Below are positions 56,016 through 63,947 of a stretch of 64,000 nucleotides of DNA, one piece after another. The stretch's first letter is position 1. Each line of letters begins with the position of its first letter. The notes under the pieces were generated by a model, which ran no database searches, had not been told where the DNA came from, and was given only the letters and a program-made list of their open reading frames with translations. A program made the position numbers and the translations under genes. The DNA lies in contig CALMBF010000078.1 of the NCBI GenBank assembly GCA_937860145.1, forward strand, positions 32,942-96,941, read 5' to 3'. Origin of the DNA: an uncultured Geobacter sp. (lineage in GTDB: Bacteria; Desulfobacterota; Desulfuromonadia; Geobacterales; DSM-12255).

Positions 56016-56900
56016 ATGGCCAAACTTGTTCTAAGCACCGATTTCCCCGATCTCAAGCTGATGGCGCGCGGCAAGGTGCGCGACATCTACGATCTTGGCG
56101 AAACCCTGCTGCTGGTTACCACCGACAGGATCTCCGCATTCGACGTCATCATGAATGAAGGGATTCCCAACAAGGGGTTTGTTCTGAATCAGATCTCAAC
56201 CTTCTGGTTCAGGATGATGGAAGATATCATCCCCAACCACATAATCTCCACTGACATCAGCGAATACCCGCAGGTCTGCCAGAAGTACGCTGCCGACCTC
56301 GAAGGCCGGTCCATGCTGGTGAAAAAAGCCAAACCCCTGCCGGCTGAGTGCATTGTACGAGGATATATCTCCGGGTCGGGGTGGAAGGATTACAAGGCAA
56401 CGGGTTCGGTCTGCGGCATCCCCCTCCCGGCCAACCTCGTCGAATCAGACAAACTGCCCGAGCCGATCTTCACCCCCTCTACCAAGGCAGAACTGGGAAC
56501 ACACGACGAGAACATCTCCTTCGAGGAGATGGCACGACTCTGCGGCAGGGAACTTGCCGAACAGGTACGTGACGTTACGATCAAAATCTACACCAAGGCT
56601 CGGGACTATGCGGAGACCAAGGGGATCATCATTGCCGACACCAAGTTTGAATACGGCATGTTTGAAGGCAAGCTGATTATCATCGACGAGTGCCTGACCC
56701 CCGACTCGAGCCGATTCTGGCCCAAGGACCTGTACCGGCCCGGCGGTGCACAACCCAGTTTCGACAAGCAGTTCCTCCGGGACTACCTGGAGACGCTGGA
56801 CTGGAACAAAACCGCACCCGCCCCACCTCTTCCCGAGGAGATCATCAGAAAGACCGGCGAAAAGTACATGGAAGCCTTGGTCAAACTGACCGGCAAATAA
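56016..56900 (+). CDS. purC: Phosphoribosylaminoimidazole-succinocarboxamide (SAICAR) synthase
   Basis: Purine biosynthesis enzyme. The 294-residue long form starts [25 protein letters not shown], followed by [35 protein letters not shown], and [10 protein letters not shown]...[14 protein letters not shown] in the C-terminal half. AGGAGA sits eight bases before the ATG. Length fits the longer SAICAR synthase group found in delta-proteobacteria and yeast-like enzymes. It is followed by an intrinsic terminator. Confidence 0.96.
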   Translation: MAKLVLSTDFPDLKLMARGKVRDIYDLGETLLLVTTDRISAFDVIMNEGIPNKGFVLNQISTFWFRMMEDIIPNHIISTDISEYPQVCQKYAADLEGRSMLVKKAKPLPAECIVRGYISGSGWKDYKATGSVCGIPLPANLVESDKLPEPIFTPSTKAELGTHDENISFEEMARLCGRELAEQVRDVTIKIYTKARDYAETKGIIIADTKFEYGMFEGKLIIIDECLTPDSSRFWPKDLYRPGGAQPSFDKQFLRDYLETLDWNKTAPAPPLPEEIIRKTGEKYMEALVKLTGK

Positions 56901-56910
56901 CCCAGCACCC

Positions 56911-56939
56911 AGCCCCGGAAGAAATTCCGGGGCTTTTTT
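56911..56939 (+). terminator. Intrinsic terminator after purC
   Basis: Ten-base stem AGCCCCGGAA / TTCCGGGGCT with a GAAA loop, followed by TTTTTT. It begins ten bases past the purC stop. The next gene starts 12 bases after the T-run, so its promoter must lie within or overlap purC. Confidence 0.95.
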
Positions 56940-56951
56940 CACGGGAAATAC

Positions 56952-58343
56952 ATGAACAGCCACGAGATAGAACTGATCGACTCCCATGCTCACATCCACG
57001 GGGACGAATTCTCCGCAGACTTCACGGCGATGCTGGAGCGCGCAACCGCCTCCGGGATACGGACAATCATCACGGTGGGAGCGGACCTGGAATCAAGCAA
57101 AGCAGCCGTCAACCTTGCCGAGCGTTTCGAGAACATATACTGTGCCGTCGGCGTCCACCCTCACGATGCTGCAGGGGTCACCGAGGATACGTACCTGCAG
57201 ATCGCCGAACTGGCGACACACTGCGGCTCGGCTGTCGCCATCGGGGAAATCGGCCTGGATTTCTATCGCGACCGCTCACCCCGCGATCTGCAGGAAACCG
57301 TCTTTCGCCGCTTCATCGGGGTCGCCCGGGAACTCTCTCTCCCCCTGATAGTACACGACCGCGATGCCCACGAGCGTGTCATGACCATCCTCCGTGAAGA
57401 ACGGGCCCACTCTGTCGGTGGTGTGCTCCACTGTTTTTCCGGCGATCTGGCCATGGCCCGGGAATGCATCGACATGGGCTTTTACATCTCCATTCCCGGC
57501 ACCGTGACCTACCCCAACAATCATGCCCTTCACGATGTCGTCAGGGGGGTGAAGATCGAGCATATGCTGGTGGAGACGGACTGCCCCTACCTCTCGCCCG
57601 TACCCTACCGGGGGGAGAGAAACGAACCCTCCCATGTCCGGCTCACCGCCGAGAAGGTTGCGGCGCTGAAAGGGCTTACCCTTGAAGATGTCGCCCGCAT
57701 CTCGACACTGAACTGTGAAAAGCTGTTCCGCATCGGGGGTGGAGCTCAATCCGCGCGGATTGCCTACCGGATTCGCAACTCGCTCTACCTGAACATAACC
57801 AACCGCTGTTCCAACCGCTGTACATTCTGTGCCAAGTTCGATGATTTCACCGTCAAGGGCCATTACCTTCAGCTCGACCACGAGCCGTCTGCCAGCGAAG
57901 TCCTGGCAGCGGTCGGCAACGGAGCAGACTGCGATGAGATCGTTTTCTGCGGCTATGGCGAACCGCTGATACGACTCGACCTTGTCAAGGAAGTTGCATC
58001 CGCACTGAAACACCGCGGGTTCCGGATCAGGATCAACACTGACGGCCAGGCGAACCTGGTCCATGGCCGCAACATCCTCCCCGAGCTGGCAGGCATGATC
58101 GACAGTCTTTCGGTCAGCCTCAACGCCGCCGATGCACAGACCTACGCAAAACTCTGCAATACCCCTTTCGGTGCCGATGGTTTCCAGGGGGTCTGCGATT
58201 TCCTGCGCGAGGCGAAAAAACATATCCCCCGGGTAACTGCATCCGCCGTGACCGTGCCGGGTCTCGACGTGGCGGAGGTCAAGCGTCTGGCCCAATCCCT
58301 CGGCGTCGATTTCCGGGAACGGGAATATGCCGAGGTGGGGTAA
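56952..58343 (+). CDS. TatD-family nuclease fused to TatD-linked radical SAM protein
   Basis: A 463-residue fusion. Residues 1-~258 are a complete TatD metal-dependent hydrolase: DSHAHIHGDEF, GVHPHDAAG, GEIGLDFYRD, LIVHDRDAHE, LHCFSGD and ETDCPYLSP. Residues ~270-463 are a radical SAM domain with C-x3-C-x2-C in CSNRCTFCAKFDDF and the GE motif in GYGEPLIRLDLVKEV. The two are known as separate neighbouring genes (TatD-associated rSAM) in many bacteria and as fusions in Geobacter-like ones. The job of the radical SAM half is not known; a link to nucleic-acid or metabolite repair is plausible. The downstream MFS gene begins on the base after the stop. Confidence 0.9.
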   Translation: MNSHEIELIDSHAHIHGDEFSADFTAMLERATASGIRTIITVGADLESSKAAVNLAERFENIYCAVGVHPHDAAGVTEDTYLQIAELATHCGSAVAIGEIGLDFYRDRSPRDLQETVFRRFIGVARELSLPLIVHDRDAHERVMTILREERAHSVGGVLHCFSGDLAMARECIDMGFYISIPGTVTYPNNHALHDVVRGVKIEHMLVETDCPYLSPVPYRGERNEPSHVRLTAEKVAALKGLTLEDVARISTLNCEKLFRIGGGAQSARIAYRIRNSLYLNITNRCSNRCTFCAKFDDFTVKGHYLQLDHEPSASEVLAAVGNGADCDEIVFCGYGEPLIRLDLVKEVASALKHRGFRIRINTDGQANLVHGRNILPELAGMIDSLSVSLNAADAQTYAKLCNTPFGADGFQGVCDFLREAKKHIPRVTASAVTVPGLDVAEVKRLAQSLGVDFREREYAEVG

Positions 58344-59591
58344 GTGAGCTCAAACACGCGCTGGCTGCTTCTGCTCTGCGGTGCGCAGCTCTTCATCATG
58401 CTCGTCTTCATCAACTATTCGGCCGTTCTCCCCATCCTCAAACAGGAGTGGGGGATGAACAACACCATGGCCGGCTCGATCTTTTCCGTCTACCAGTTCG
58501 GCTACATTCTCTCCGGGGTTGCCCTCAGCACCCTCACCGACCGCTTCAGCATCAGGAACATCTTTATCATCTCGGCCATCTGGTCTGCGGTCACCAACCT
58601 GCTCTTCGCCCTGTATGCCCATGATTATCTCTCCGCGATGGTCCTGCGGGGGCTGACCGGCGTCGGCATGGGCGGGACCTACATGCCCGGTCTCAAACTG
58701 GTGGCTGAACGCTTCCAGAGCCACGAGCGGGGACGCGCCGTGGGGATCTACGTAGGGTCGCTGGTCCTCGGTGCGTCACTGTCGCTGTTCGTCACCGGGG
58801 CGTTGACCACCCTTGCCGGCTGGCGGCTTGCCTTCATGCTCTGCTCCTGCGGGGTCCTGATAGGTACGGTCCTGTCGGTGCCGGTTTTCAGGGGATACAG
58901 GCCGACCCGCTATCCACGGCTGGCGGAAGAAAACTATCTGACCCAGGTAGTGAAAAACCGCCCCGCCATGCTGATGATATTCGGCTACGGAGCCCACATG
59001 TGGGAGATGTACGGTATGCGTAGCTGGCTGGCGCCGTTCTTCACCGCCAGCCTCGTCAGCTACGGTATCGCCGGGAGTGACGCGACCGGCTGGGGCGCAA
59101 CGGCCTCGGCCCTCATCATCGGTATCGGCACGATCGCCACCGCCACAACGGGAACACTCTCGGACCGAATCGGCCGTACCCGAACCATCACCCTCACCAT
59201 GACCGCCAGCGCCCTCCTCTCCTTTGGCTTCGGCTGGCTGATCAATGCATCACCCTTCCTGGCTCTGGCTGTCGGCCTGGTATACGGCTACCTGATAGTT
59301 GCCGAATCACCGGTCTTTTCAACCGGACTGACCGAACTGGTCCACCCGGCGTTCCTCGGTTCGGCAATGGGAATGCAGTCGCTGATCGGCTACTCCCTCG
59401 GGATGATTTCCCCAACCGTTTTCGGCTGGGCTCTTGATATCTGCAAGGGGTGGGAACCGGCCCCGGGTATCGTCGGGGAATGGGGGGTAGGCTTTGCAAC
59501 CTGCGGGGTGGGAGCGCTGGCGGGCCCCCTGTTCATGCACCTCCTGCGCAGGGAGCCGGCCGGAAGGCTGATGGCCAACGGCAAAATGTAG
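58344..59591 (+). CDS. Major facilitator superfamily transporter
   Basis: A 415-residue transporter with twelve hydrophobic helices. The MFS loop motif is in ALSTLTDRFSIRN, and a second copy-like stretch GTLSDRIGRTRTI lies between helices 8 and 9. It starts with GTG 58344 directly after the stop of the TatD fusion (GGTGGGG serves as ribosome site), so the two are translationally linked. Closest general resemblance is to anion or cyanate-type permeases; substrate unknown. Confidence 0.88.
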   Translation: MSSNTRWLLLLCGAQLFIMLVFINYSAVLPILKQEWGMNNTMAGSIFSVYQFGYILSGVALSTLTDRFSIRNIFIISAIWSAVTNLLFALYAHDYLSAMVLRGLTGVGMGGTYMPGLKLVAERFQSHERGRAVGIYVGSLVLGASLSLFVTGALTTLAGWRLAFMLCSCGVLIGTVLSVPVFRGYRPTRYPRLAEENYLTQVVKNRPAMLMIFGYGAHMWEMYGMRSWLAPFFTASLVSYGIAGSDATGWGATASALIIGIGTIATATTGTLSDRIGRTRTITLTMTASALLSFGFGWLINASPFLALAVGLVYGYLIVAESPVFSTGLTELVHPAFLGSAMGMQSLIGYSLGMISPTVFGWALDICKGWEPAPGIVGEWGVGFATCGVGALAGPLFMHLLRREPAGRLMANGKM

Positions 59592-59601
59592 GTAATCAAG
59601 G

Positions 59602-60909
59602 TCAGCTTGCCAGGGCCTCCCGGAGCACGTCATAAAAACCGTAGGGGGACGCAACGAACGCCTCGACCCTGCATCCCAGTTTTGTCGCCAGATCGGCAAG
59701 GCTCATATCATCGAGAAAAACCCCTTCCCCCTCTTTCAGCATCACGTCCGGCACCAGCATGGCATGACCGATCTCTCTCTCCTGCAATGCAGTGCAGATA
59801 TCTCCGCCGGTCACGAGGCCGGTCACGGTGACATGCTCACCGAACAGGTGGTTGATAACCGGCACGACATGTATGACCACGCCTGTCTTGTCCGCCAGCT
59901 TGGCAGTGAACTCCGCTACATATGCCAGGGCAGAGTTGCCGGTAACCACCGTTATGACGGCGGGGGGTAGAGGTTCCGCAGCCTCAAGCACCTCCTCTGC
60001 CTCGGCCAGGAACAACGGCACCATGCCGACGCCGTTCTCCAACTGCGAAAGCTCGCCGTATGACTCCAGGGGGGGGAACGCAAGCCCTCCCTTGATATAG
60101 AACTCATCCGCAAGAAACAGGAATGGTTCTCCAAGCCGTCGTTCAAGTTCCTGCTGACGCTGCTGCCAGGTACCAACAAACTCCCGTGCATACTCGTCGC
60201 TGACCGGCTGCAGGTCAGGCAGCCCGCGACGATGCCTGGTCAGGCCAAGGGGGACAACGGCCAGGGACGCAACCGAGGGGTGAAGGTCGGCAAGATCGGC
60301 AACGGTCTGTTCGAGTGCAGGGCCGTCATTCAGACCGGGACAGAGGACGACCTGAGTATGCATGGTGATTCGCGCACCTGCCAGTTCGCGCAGAATGTCG
60401 AGTACCGGGCGGATGCCCTTCCGCCCGAGAAGCACCTCCCGCAAACCGGGATCAGTGGCATGCACGGATATGTACAGGGGTGAGAGTCGCTGCTCCCGGA
60501 TCCTGTCCACTTCTTCGGGCAGGATGTTGGTCAGGGTGACGTAATTGCCGTAGAGAAACGAAAGCCGGTAGTCCTCGTCCTTTACATAGAGCGGCTTGCG
60601 AAGACCGCGGGGGAGTTGGTGCACGAAACAGAACACGCAGCTGTTTCCGCAGGATGCTGGTGACGGCGGCGGAAAGCAGATTCCCAGTGGCTCGCTCTCA
60701 TCCTTCTCGAACTCGATCTCCCACAGGTCGCCATTGCTCTTGCGCAGAAGAAACAAGAGCTCTTCATCAGACGTGAGATAGTTGTAGTCGATGATGTCCC
60801 GTAAAGGTTGGCCATTGATCATCAGCAAGGTATCACCCGGCTCGATGTCAAGGTCAGCCGCGATACTCCCCGCGGCAACATACTCTATCAGCAACCCTTC
60901 TGTCACCAT
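59602..60909 (-). CDS. DUF512-family radical-SAM-like protein with N-terminal PDZ
   Basis: A 435-residue protein of unknown function, widespread in anaerobes. N-terminal PDZ-like part (IAADLDIEPGDTLLMINGQPL), then a radical-SAM-like domain with cysteines in CGNSCVFCFVHQLPRG (C-x3-C-x2-C) and RLSFLYGNYVTLTN, and the DUF512 C-terminal domain with FLADEFYIKGG and a lid with LVTGGDI. Start ATG 60909 (GGGGGA upstream); the frame to 60966 has no support. It lies downstream of hfq in the same direction, separated by a hairpin. Confidence 0.9.
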   Translation of the reverse strand: MVTEGLLIEYVAAGSIAADLDIEPGDTLLMINGQPLRDIIDYNYLTSDEELLFLLRKSNGDLWEIEFEKDESEPLGICFPPPSPASCGNSCVFCFVHQLPRGLRKPLYVKDEDYRLSFLYGNYVTLTNILPEEVDRIREQRLSPLYISVHATDPGLREVLLGRKGIRPVLDILRELAGARITMHTQVVLCPGLNDGPALEQTVADLADLHPSVASLAVVPLGLTRHRRGLPDLQPVSDEYAREFVGTWQQRQQELERRLGEPFLFLADEFYIKGGLAFPPLESYGELSQLENGVGMVPLFLAEAEEVLEAAEPLPPAVITVVTGNSALAYVAEFTAKLADKTGVVIHVVPVINHLFGEHVTVTGLVTGGDICTALQEREIGHAMLVPDVMLKEGEGVFLDDMSLADLATKLGCRVEAFVASPYGFYDVLREALAS

Positions 60910-60926
60910 GCATTCCCCCAAACAAG

Positions 60927-60954
60927 AACGGGACCCCCTCATGGGAGCCCCGTT
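60927..60954 (-). terminator. Hairpin between hfq and the DUF512 gene
   Basis: Imperfect stem AACGGG-GCTCCC / GGGGGT-CCCGTT with an ATGA loop, then CTTGTTTGG on the minus strand. A partial terminator after miaA-hfq is likely; the downstream gene may still receive some readthrough. Confidence 0.5.
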
Positions 60955-60978
60955 GAATACAGACAATGTATGACGAGC

Positions 60979-61203
60979 CTATTGGTGCAGGCGGAAAAGA
61001 CCGTCGGCAGACGTGATGGACGCAATGGCATGCTTGTAAATGAGTATATCACCCTGCACTTCCATCAGTACCGAAAAGTTGTCGAACGACTTCACCAGCC
61101 CCTCCAGTTTTTCCCCAGACATAAGCTTGACAATCACCCTTATCCGTTCCTTTCTGGACTGGTTAAGAAACTGATCCTGGATGTTGAACGGTGCCTTTGT
61201 CAT
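60979..61203 (-). CDS. hfq: RNA chaperone Hfq
   Basis: Sm-like RNA chaperone for small-RNA regulation. The 74-residue protein matches Hfq end to end: NIQDQFLNQSRKERIRVIVKL with Gln and Phe of the proximal face, GEKLEGLVKSFDNFSVLME, and the Sm2 motif in ILIYKHAIASI (YKHA in the usual YKHAIST site). The start overlaps the miaA stop by ATGA. The short tail after YKHAIA is common outside enterobacteria. Confidence 0.97.
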   Translation of the reverse strand: MTKAPFNIQDQFLNQSRKERIRVIVKLMSGEKLEGLVKSFDNFSVLMEVQGDILIYKHAIASITSADGLFRLHQ

Positions 61204-62180
61204 AACCTTCTCCTATGGATAAAATCGCATGCAATTCTGTTAATATTAGCAAAATATTCAGGATATTCAAACCATATTATTTCAGTATCCTTTTTAAACC
61301 AGGTAAGTTGTCGTTTTGCATAGTGTCTCGTGTTTTTCTTTATGAGTGAGACCGCCTCGGACAGGGTGATTTTACCGGCAAAACAGTTGCAGAGTTCCCG
61401 ATACCCTATTGCCCCCATCGCCTTCAATGCGGGAGAATACCCCTCGGAGAGCAAACCCTCGACCTCGTCAACGAGTCCGGCAGCGATCATTTCATCCACC
61501 CGCCGGTCGATGCGCTCGTAGAGGAGACCCCGTTCCACATCCAGCCCTATTTTCAACGCCTCGTACCGGCTCTCCATGAATCCGTGGGTTTGTTGCAGTG
61601 CTGAGAAGGGGATGCCTGACTGGTGGAAGACCTCCAGGGCGCGAATGATGCGCAGACGGTCGTTGACATGCAGTCGTGCTGCCGAGACGGGATCAACCTG
61701 CGCCAGCCTGTCGTGGAGCGCGCGGGGGCCGAACTGCTCACCATAGTGTGTCAACTCCGCCCGATACACCTCGTCGGCAGGAGGGGATTCTGCCAGTCCG
61801 CACAGCAGGGCGCGCACATAGAGACCTGTACCTCCGACAACAATGGGAATGCGCCCCCTGCGGCAGATATCCGTGATTGCTTGTCCGGCAGCAGAGATGT
61901 AATCGGCAGCGGTGAAATTAACGTCCGGGGTAACGATCCCGAAGAGATGATGGGGCACCCGTGACATGTACGCCGCTGACGGCCTGGCGGTGCCTATCTC
62001 CATGCCTTTGTAAAACTGCATCGAATCGGCATTGACGATCTCGCCAGTTACCGATTCCGCGAGGCGGAGCGCCAGTTCGCTCTTGCCGGAAGCCGTCGGG
62101 CCGACAATGAGAATGATGTGCTGGTCTTCACGCGTGCTGGTCACATCCACAACTATACTGTCCATGGTCTCCGGTTGCAT
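61200..62180 (-). CDS. miaA: tRNA dimethylallyltransferase
   Basis: Adds a dimethylallyl group to A37 of tRNAs reading UNN codons. P-loop IVGPTASGKSELAL, NADSMQFYKGMEIGTARPSA, PHHLFGIVTPDVNFTA and VGGTGLYVRALLCGL match the family, as do RTR..AKRQLTWFK at the end (here NTRHYAKRQLTWFK). The start is uncertain: ATG 62180 or 62165 (GGAG three bases upstream) are both possible and the frame reaches 62312. Stop overlaps hfq (ATGA), the common miaA-hfq arrangement. Confidence 0.95.
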   Translation of the reverse strand: MQPETMDSIVVDVTSTREDQHIILIVGPTASGKSELALRLAESVTGEIVNADSMQFYKGMEIGTARPSAAYMSRVPHHLFGIVTPDVNFTAADYISAAGQAITDICRRGRIPIVVGGTGLYVRALLCGLAESPPADEVYRAELTHYGEQFGPRALHDRLAQVDPVSAARLHVNDRLRIIRALEVFHQSGIPFSALQQTHGFMESRYEALKIGLDVERGLLYERIDRRVDEMIAAGLVDEVEGLLSEGYSPALKAMGAIGYRELCNCFAGKITLSEAVSLIKKNTRHYAKRQLTWFKKDTEIIWFEYPEYFANINRIACDFIHRRRL

Positions 62181-62367
62181 CCCGTTGGTCACAAGTATTC
62201 TGGTCGAGGTGCAATGGAACCATGTTACAGAATTCTTGTCAACTCTACCCGCAACACAAATTAGGTATCGGTGATGAGCGTACGACAGGGATATTAGTCT
62301 TCTGTATCGCATACAGTGTCGAGAAGGAAGAACATCCCGGCAAGCGACGTTTTGGTTCAGGCATAAA

Positions 62368-62397
62368 AAAAAGGCCTTGAGTTCTCAAGGCCTTTTT
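62368..62397. terminator. Bidirectional intrinsic terminator
   Basis: Fourteen-base perfect arms AAAAAGGCCTTGAG / CTCAAGGCCTTTTT with a TT centre. It is flanked by A and T runs on both sides and lies just beyond the tRNA-like 3' end on the minus strand, exactly where the terminator of a tRNA gene would be. Confidence 0.93.
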
Positions 62398-62418
62398 CAA
62401 CCGGTTGTACCGGTTTAT

Positions 62419-62440
62419 ATTGGTGCGTGGAATGGACTCG
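62419..62440 (-). other. Possible tRNA 3'-end remnant / island attachment site
   Basis: On the minus strand TTCGAGTCCATTCCACGCACCA reads like a T-loop, T-stem, acceptor 3' strand and CCA tail, and it is followed by a strong terminator. The 5' half of a tRNA does not continue upstream. From TTCGAGT to the CCA end there are 15 bases, one less than a standard tRNA, so it is either a degenerate copy or a false resemblance. An integrated island leaves exactly such a 3' fragment at its far end, with the intact tRNA on the other side. Confidence 0.4.
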
Positions 62441-62558
62441 AATATACTTGATATTATTGAGCATTTTACCGCACCAAACAAGAAAAGCCCCTAAATCGGC
62501 CCCTATAATTATTTTCATAGGTTATTTTTTTGTATAACACGTCATTTTGTTAACCTAC

Positions 62559-62576
62559 TTGACATAGTCATGTCAA
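62559..62576. repeat. Perfect inverted repeat TTGACAT-N4-ATGTCAA
   Basis: Seven-base arms around AGTC in an otherwise gene-free AT-rich stretch. The left arm resembles a -35 element (TTGACA), so a repressor bound here could block a promoter. No nearby plus-strand gene is seen for it to control. Confidence 0.4.
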
Positions 62577-62881
62577 CATTTATCACGGACCGAAAAAGTA
62601 TCATTTTGCCTTTCAAATGATATTTTTGAGGCCGGACCAGCGCAAGCTGGAGATACCTTGCCATATCCACCATACTGGCACATCACTTGCCAAGTCCCAT
62701 TTTCCCAACCAATGACTACGCCACATCCATCACCCAAACTTCATATTATCTATCACTAAAAAATACTCACCCGCTGGGGTGTTACCCTCGTCATAAATGA
62801 ATGGATCTCCGTCAGAAGTGTTTTCTGTCAGCATTTGTTAGGTAACTACCGGATTATTCCGTGAGTCTCACGTCTGCTTAC

Positions 62882-63382
62882 TCATATCAGTCCCTGCTCC
62901 ACGAAGCTGGCGTAGGTCTCTCCAATAATGATGTGATCCAGTATCCGAATCCCCAGTAGTTCACCGGCTTCCTTAAGCCGTCTTGTTATCTCCCTGTCCT
63001 CACGTGAACAGGTCGGATCTCCGGAAGGATGATTATGGATCAGTACTAGTGCCGCTGCACTTGACAGAAGTGCTGTTTTGAATACCTCCCTTGGGTGAAC
63101 GATGCTCTGGTTCAGGCTACCAATGCTGACGATTTCGATAGCTACTATCCTGTTCTTACCATCGAGATGCAGTGTCAGGAAGTATTCCTTGGTCTCGTGC
63201 TGGAGAAAACTGAATGTCTGGAATATCTGCAATGGTGCAGTGAATCTCGTCATGGGTGGCAGATAGCGGCTGATCTCTTCCTTTATGGACAGGGTCTCGT
63301 ATACGGCTTTTATCTGCTTGAACTTTAGAGTTCTCGGTTTGGCATGAACTTCTTCAGGTCCAAATAGGGTATCTATGGTCAT
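62882..63382 (-). CDS. radC: RadC-like JAB-domain protein
   Basis: A 166-residue short RadC-family protein with the metal-binding JAMM motif LIHNHPSGDPTCSREDREIT intact. It lacks the N-terminal helix-hairpin-helix of chromosomal RadC, which is typical of copies on islands and plasmids. ATG 63382 has AAGGAG eight bases upstream; the frame to 63535 is not supported. Despite its name, a role in DNA repair is doubtful; many mobile-element copies are of unknown function. Confidence 0.9.
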   Translation of the reverse strand: MTIDTLFGPEEVHAKPRTLKFKQIKAVYETLSIKEEISRYLPPMTRFTAPLQIFQTFSFLQHETKEYFLTLHLDGKNRIVAIEIVSIGSLNQSIVHPREVFKTALLSSAAALVLIHNHPSGDPTCSREDREITRRLKEAGELLGIRILDHIIIGETYASFVEQGLI

Positions 63383-63467
63383 GGCATTGTCTCCTTGAAA
63401 TGGAAAAGGCAGGCTGTTGTTGGCCTGCCATTCGTGAAGTGGTTGGTAATCGTGACTGGTAGCGTTT

Positions 63468-63830
63468 CTACAGGTGAGCTTCATAGATTTCCCATGCCTT
63501 ACACTCCCCATTGTGGTAACAGCCCCCTCTCTCAATCATGCTGTCCGGACAGCCGATGCAAGGGTTGTTGCCATTCCAGGCGATACCAGTCTGATTAAGG
63601 CCGAAAGGCAACTGGGCAATACTGTAGGTTACGATCTCCTTCCAGTTGCGATGAAGCAGGTTCTTCCTGATGGCAGAGAGGATTTCCTTCAGTTCATGGT
63701 TGGTGATGGTTACCAGATCAACTTCTTCTGCTACTGCCGCCAAGAGCTCTTCGCTGGTAATGGCGAATACGATCTGTTCCGGGTTTATGTTCAGTTCTGC
63801 CAGGGTTCTCTGAATTCTCTCTCTGGTCAT
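63468..63830 (-). CDS. Island-borne protein of unknown function with Cys-rich tail
   Basis: A 120-residue protein. The start is ATG 63830, with GGAGG upstream and a 4-base overlap (ATGA) with the ArdC-like stop. The first ~90 residues are helical and contain two similar acidic/hydrophobic stretches (FAITSEELLAAVAEEVDLVTI and NHELKEILSAIRKN). The C-terminal part has CIGC-x8-C-x5-C, a plausible zinc or iron site. Not recognised. Coupling to an antirestriction gene and position before radC suggest a plasmid- or island-maintenance function. Confidence 0.75.
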   Translation of the reverse strand: MTRERIQRTLAELNINPEQIVFAITSEELLAAVAEEVDLVTITNHELKEILSAIRKNLLHRNWKEIVTYSIAQLPFGLNQTGIAWNGNNPCIGCPDSMIERGGCYHNGECKAWEIYEAHL

Positions 63831-63947
63831 AGCAGCACCTCCTCTGTAAAGGTCCTGCCAAGGATGTAATCGGCTGCTCTTTGTGCTTGTGCTGCAGCCA
63901 TGACAACAAGCTTCTTGTCTTTTCTGATCAGGGAGAGCCAGCCATTT
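63827..63947 (-). pseudogene. C-terminal stub of an ArdC-like antirestriction gene
   Basis: Open frame of about 40 codons ending at TGA 63827-63829. The tail reads GWLSLIRKDKKLVVM then AAAQAQRAADYILGRTF, the usual end of ArdC/zincin-like antirestriction proteins (W-x3-L-x-x-D-K and a QAADYILG-like helix). No start and no metalloprotease domain precede it; the frame breaks at the IS-like end at 63948. So the gene appears cut by an insertion. It is in frame to be coupled with the next gene. Confidence 0.6.

Larger units (their letters stand above)
62181..62881. other. Intergenic region: end of core genome, start of mobile DNA
   Basis: About 700 bases without a credible gene. Contents in order: miaA leader; a bidirectional terminator (62368-62397); the tRNA 3'-end-like sequence (62419-62440); then AT-rich DNA with a perfect inverted repeat TTGACAT-AGTC-ATGTCAA (62559-62576), a terminator-like hairpin TATCATTT/AAATGATA followed by T (62599-62627), and a GNRA-loop hairpin CCAGC-GCAA-GCTGG (62637-62650). 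The composition change at about 62.44 kb fits an island edge. Confidence 0.6.

Noticed and set aside
62419..62479. A complete small tRNA or tmRNA at the TTGGTGCG...CGCACCAA inverted repeat
   Set aside because: The span is about 60 bases with no D-arm or anticodon arm that folds; only the 3' end looks tRNA-like.
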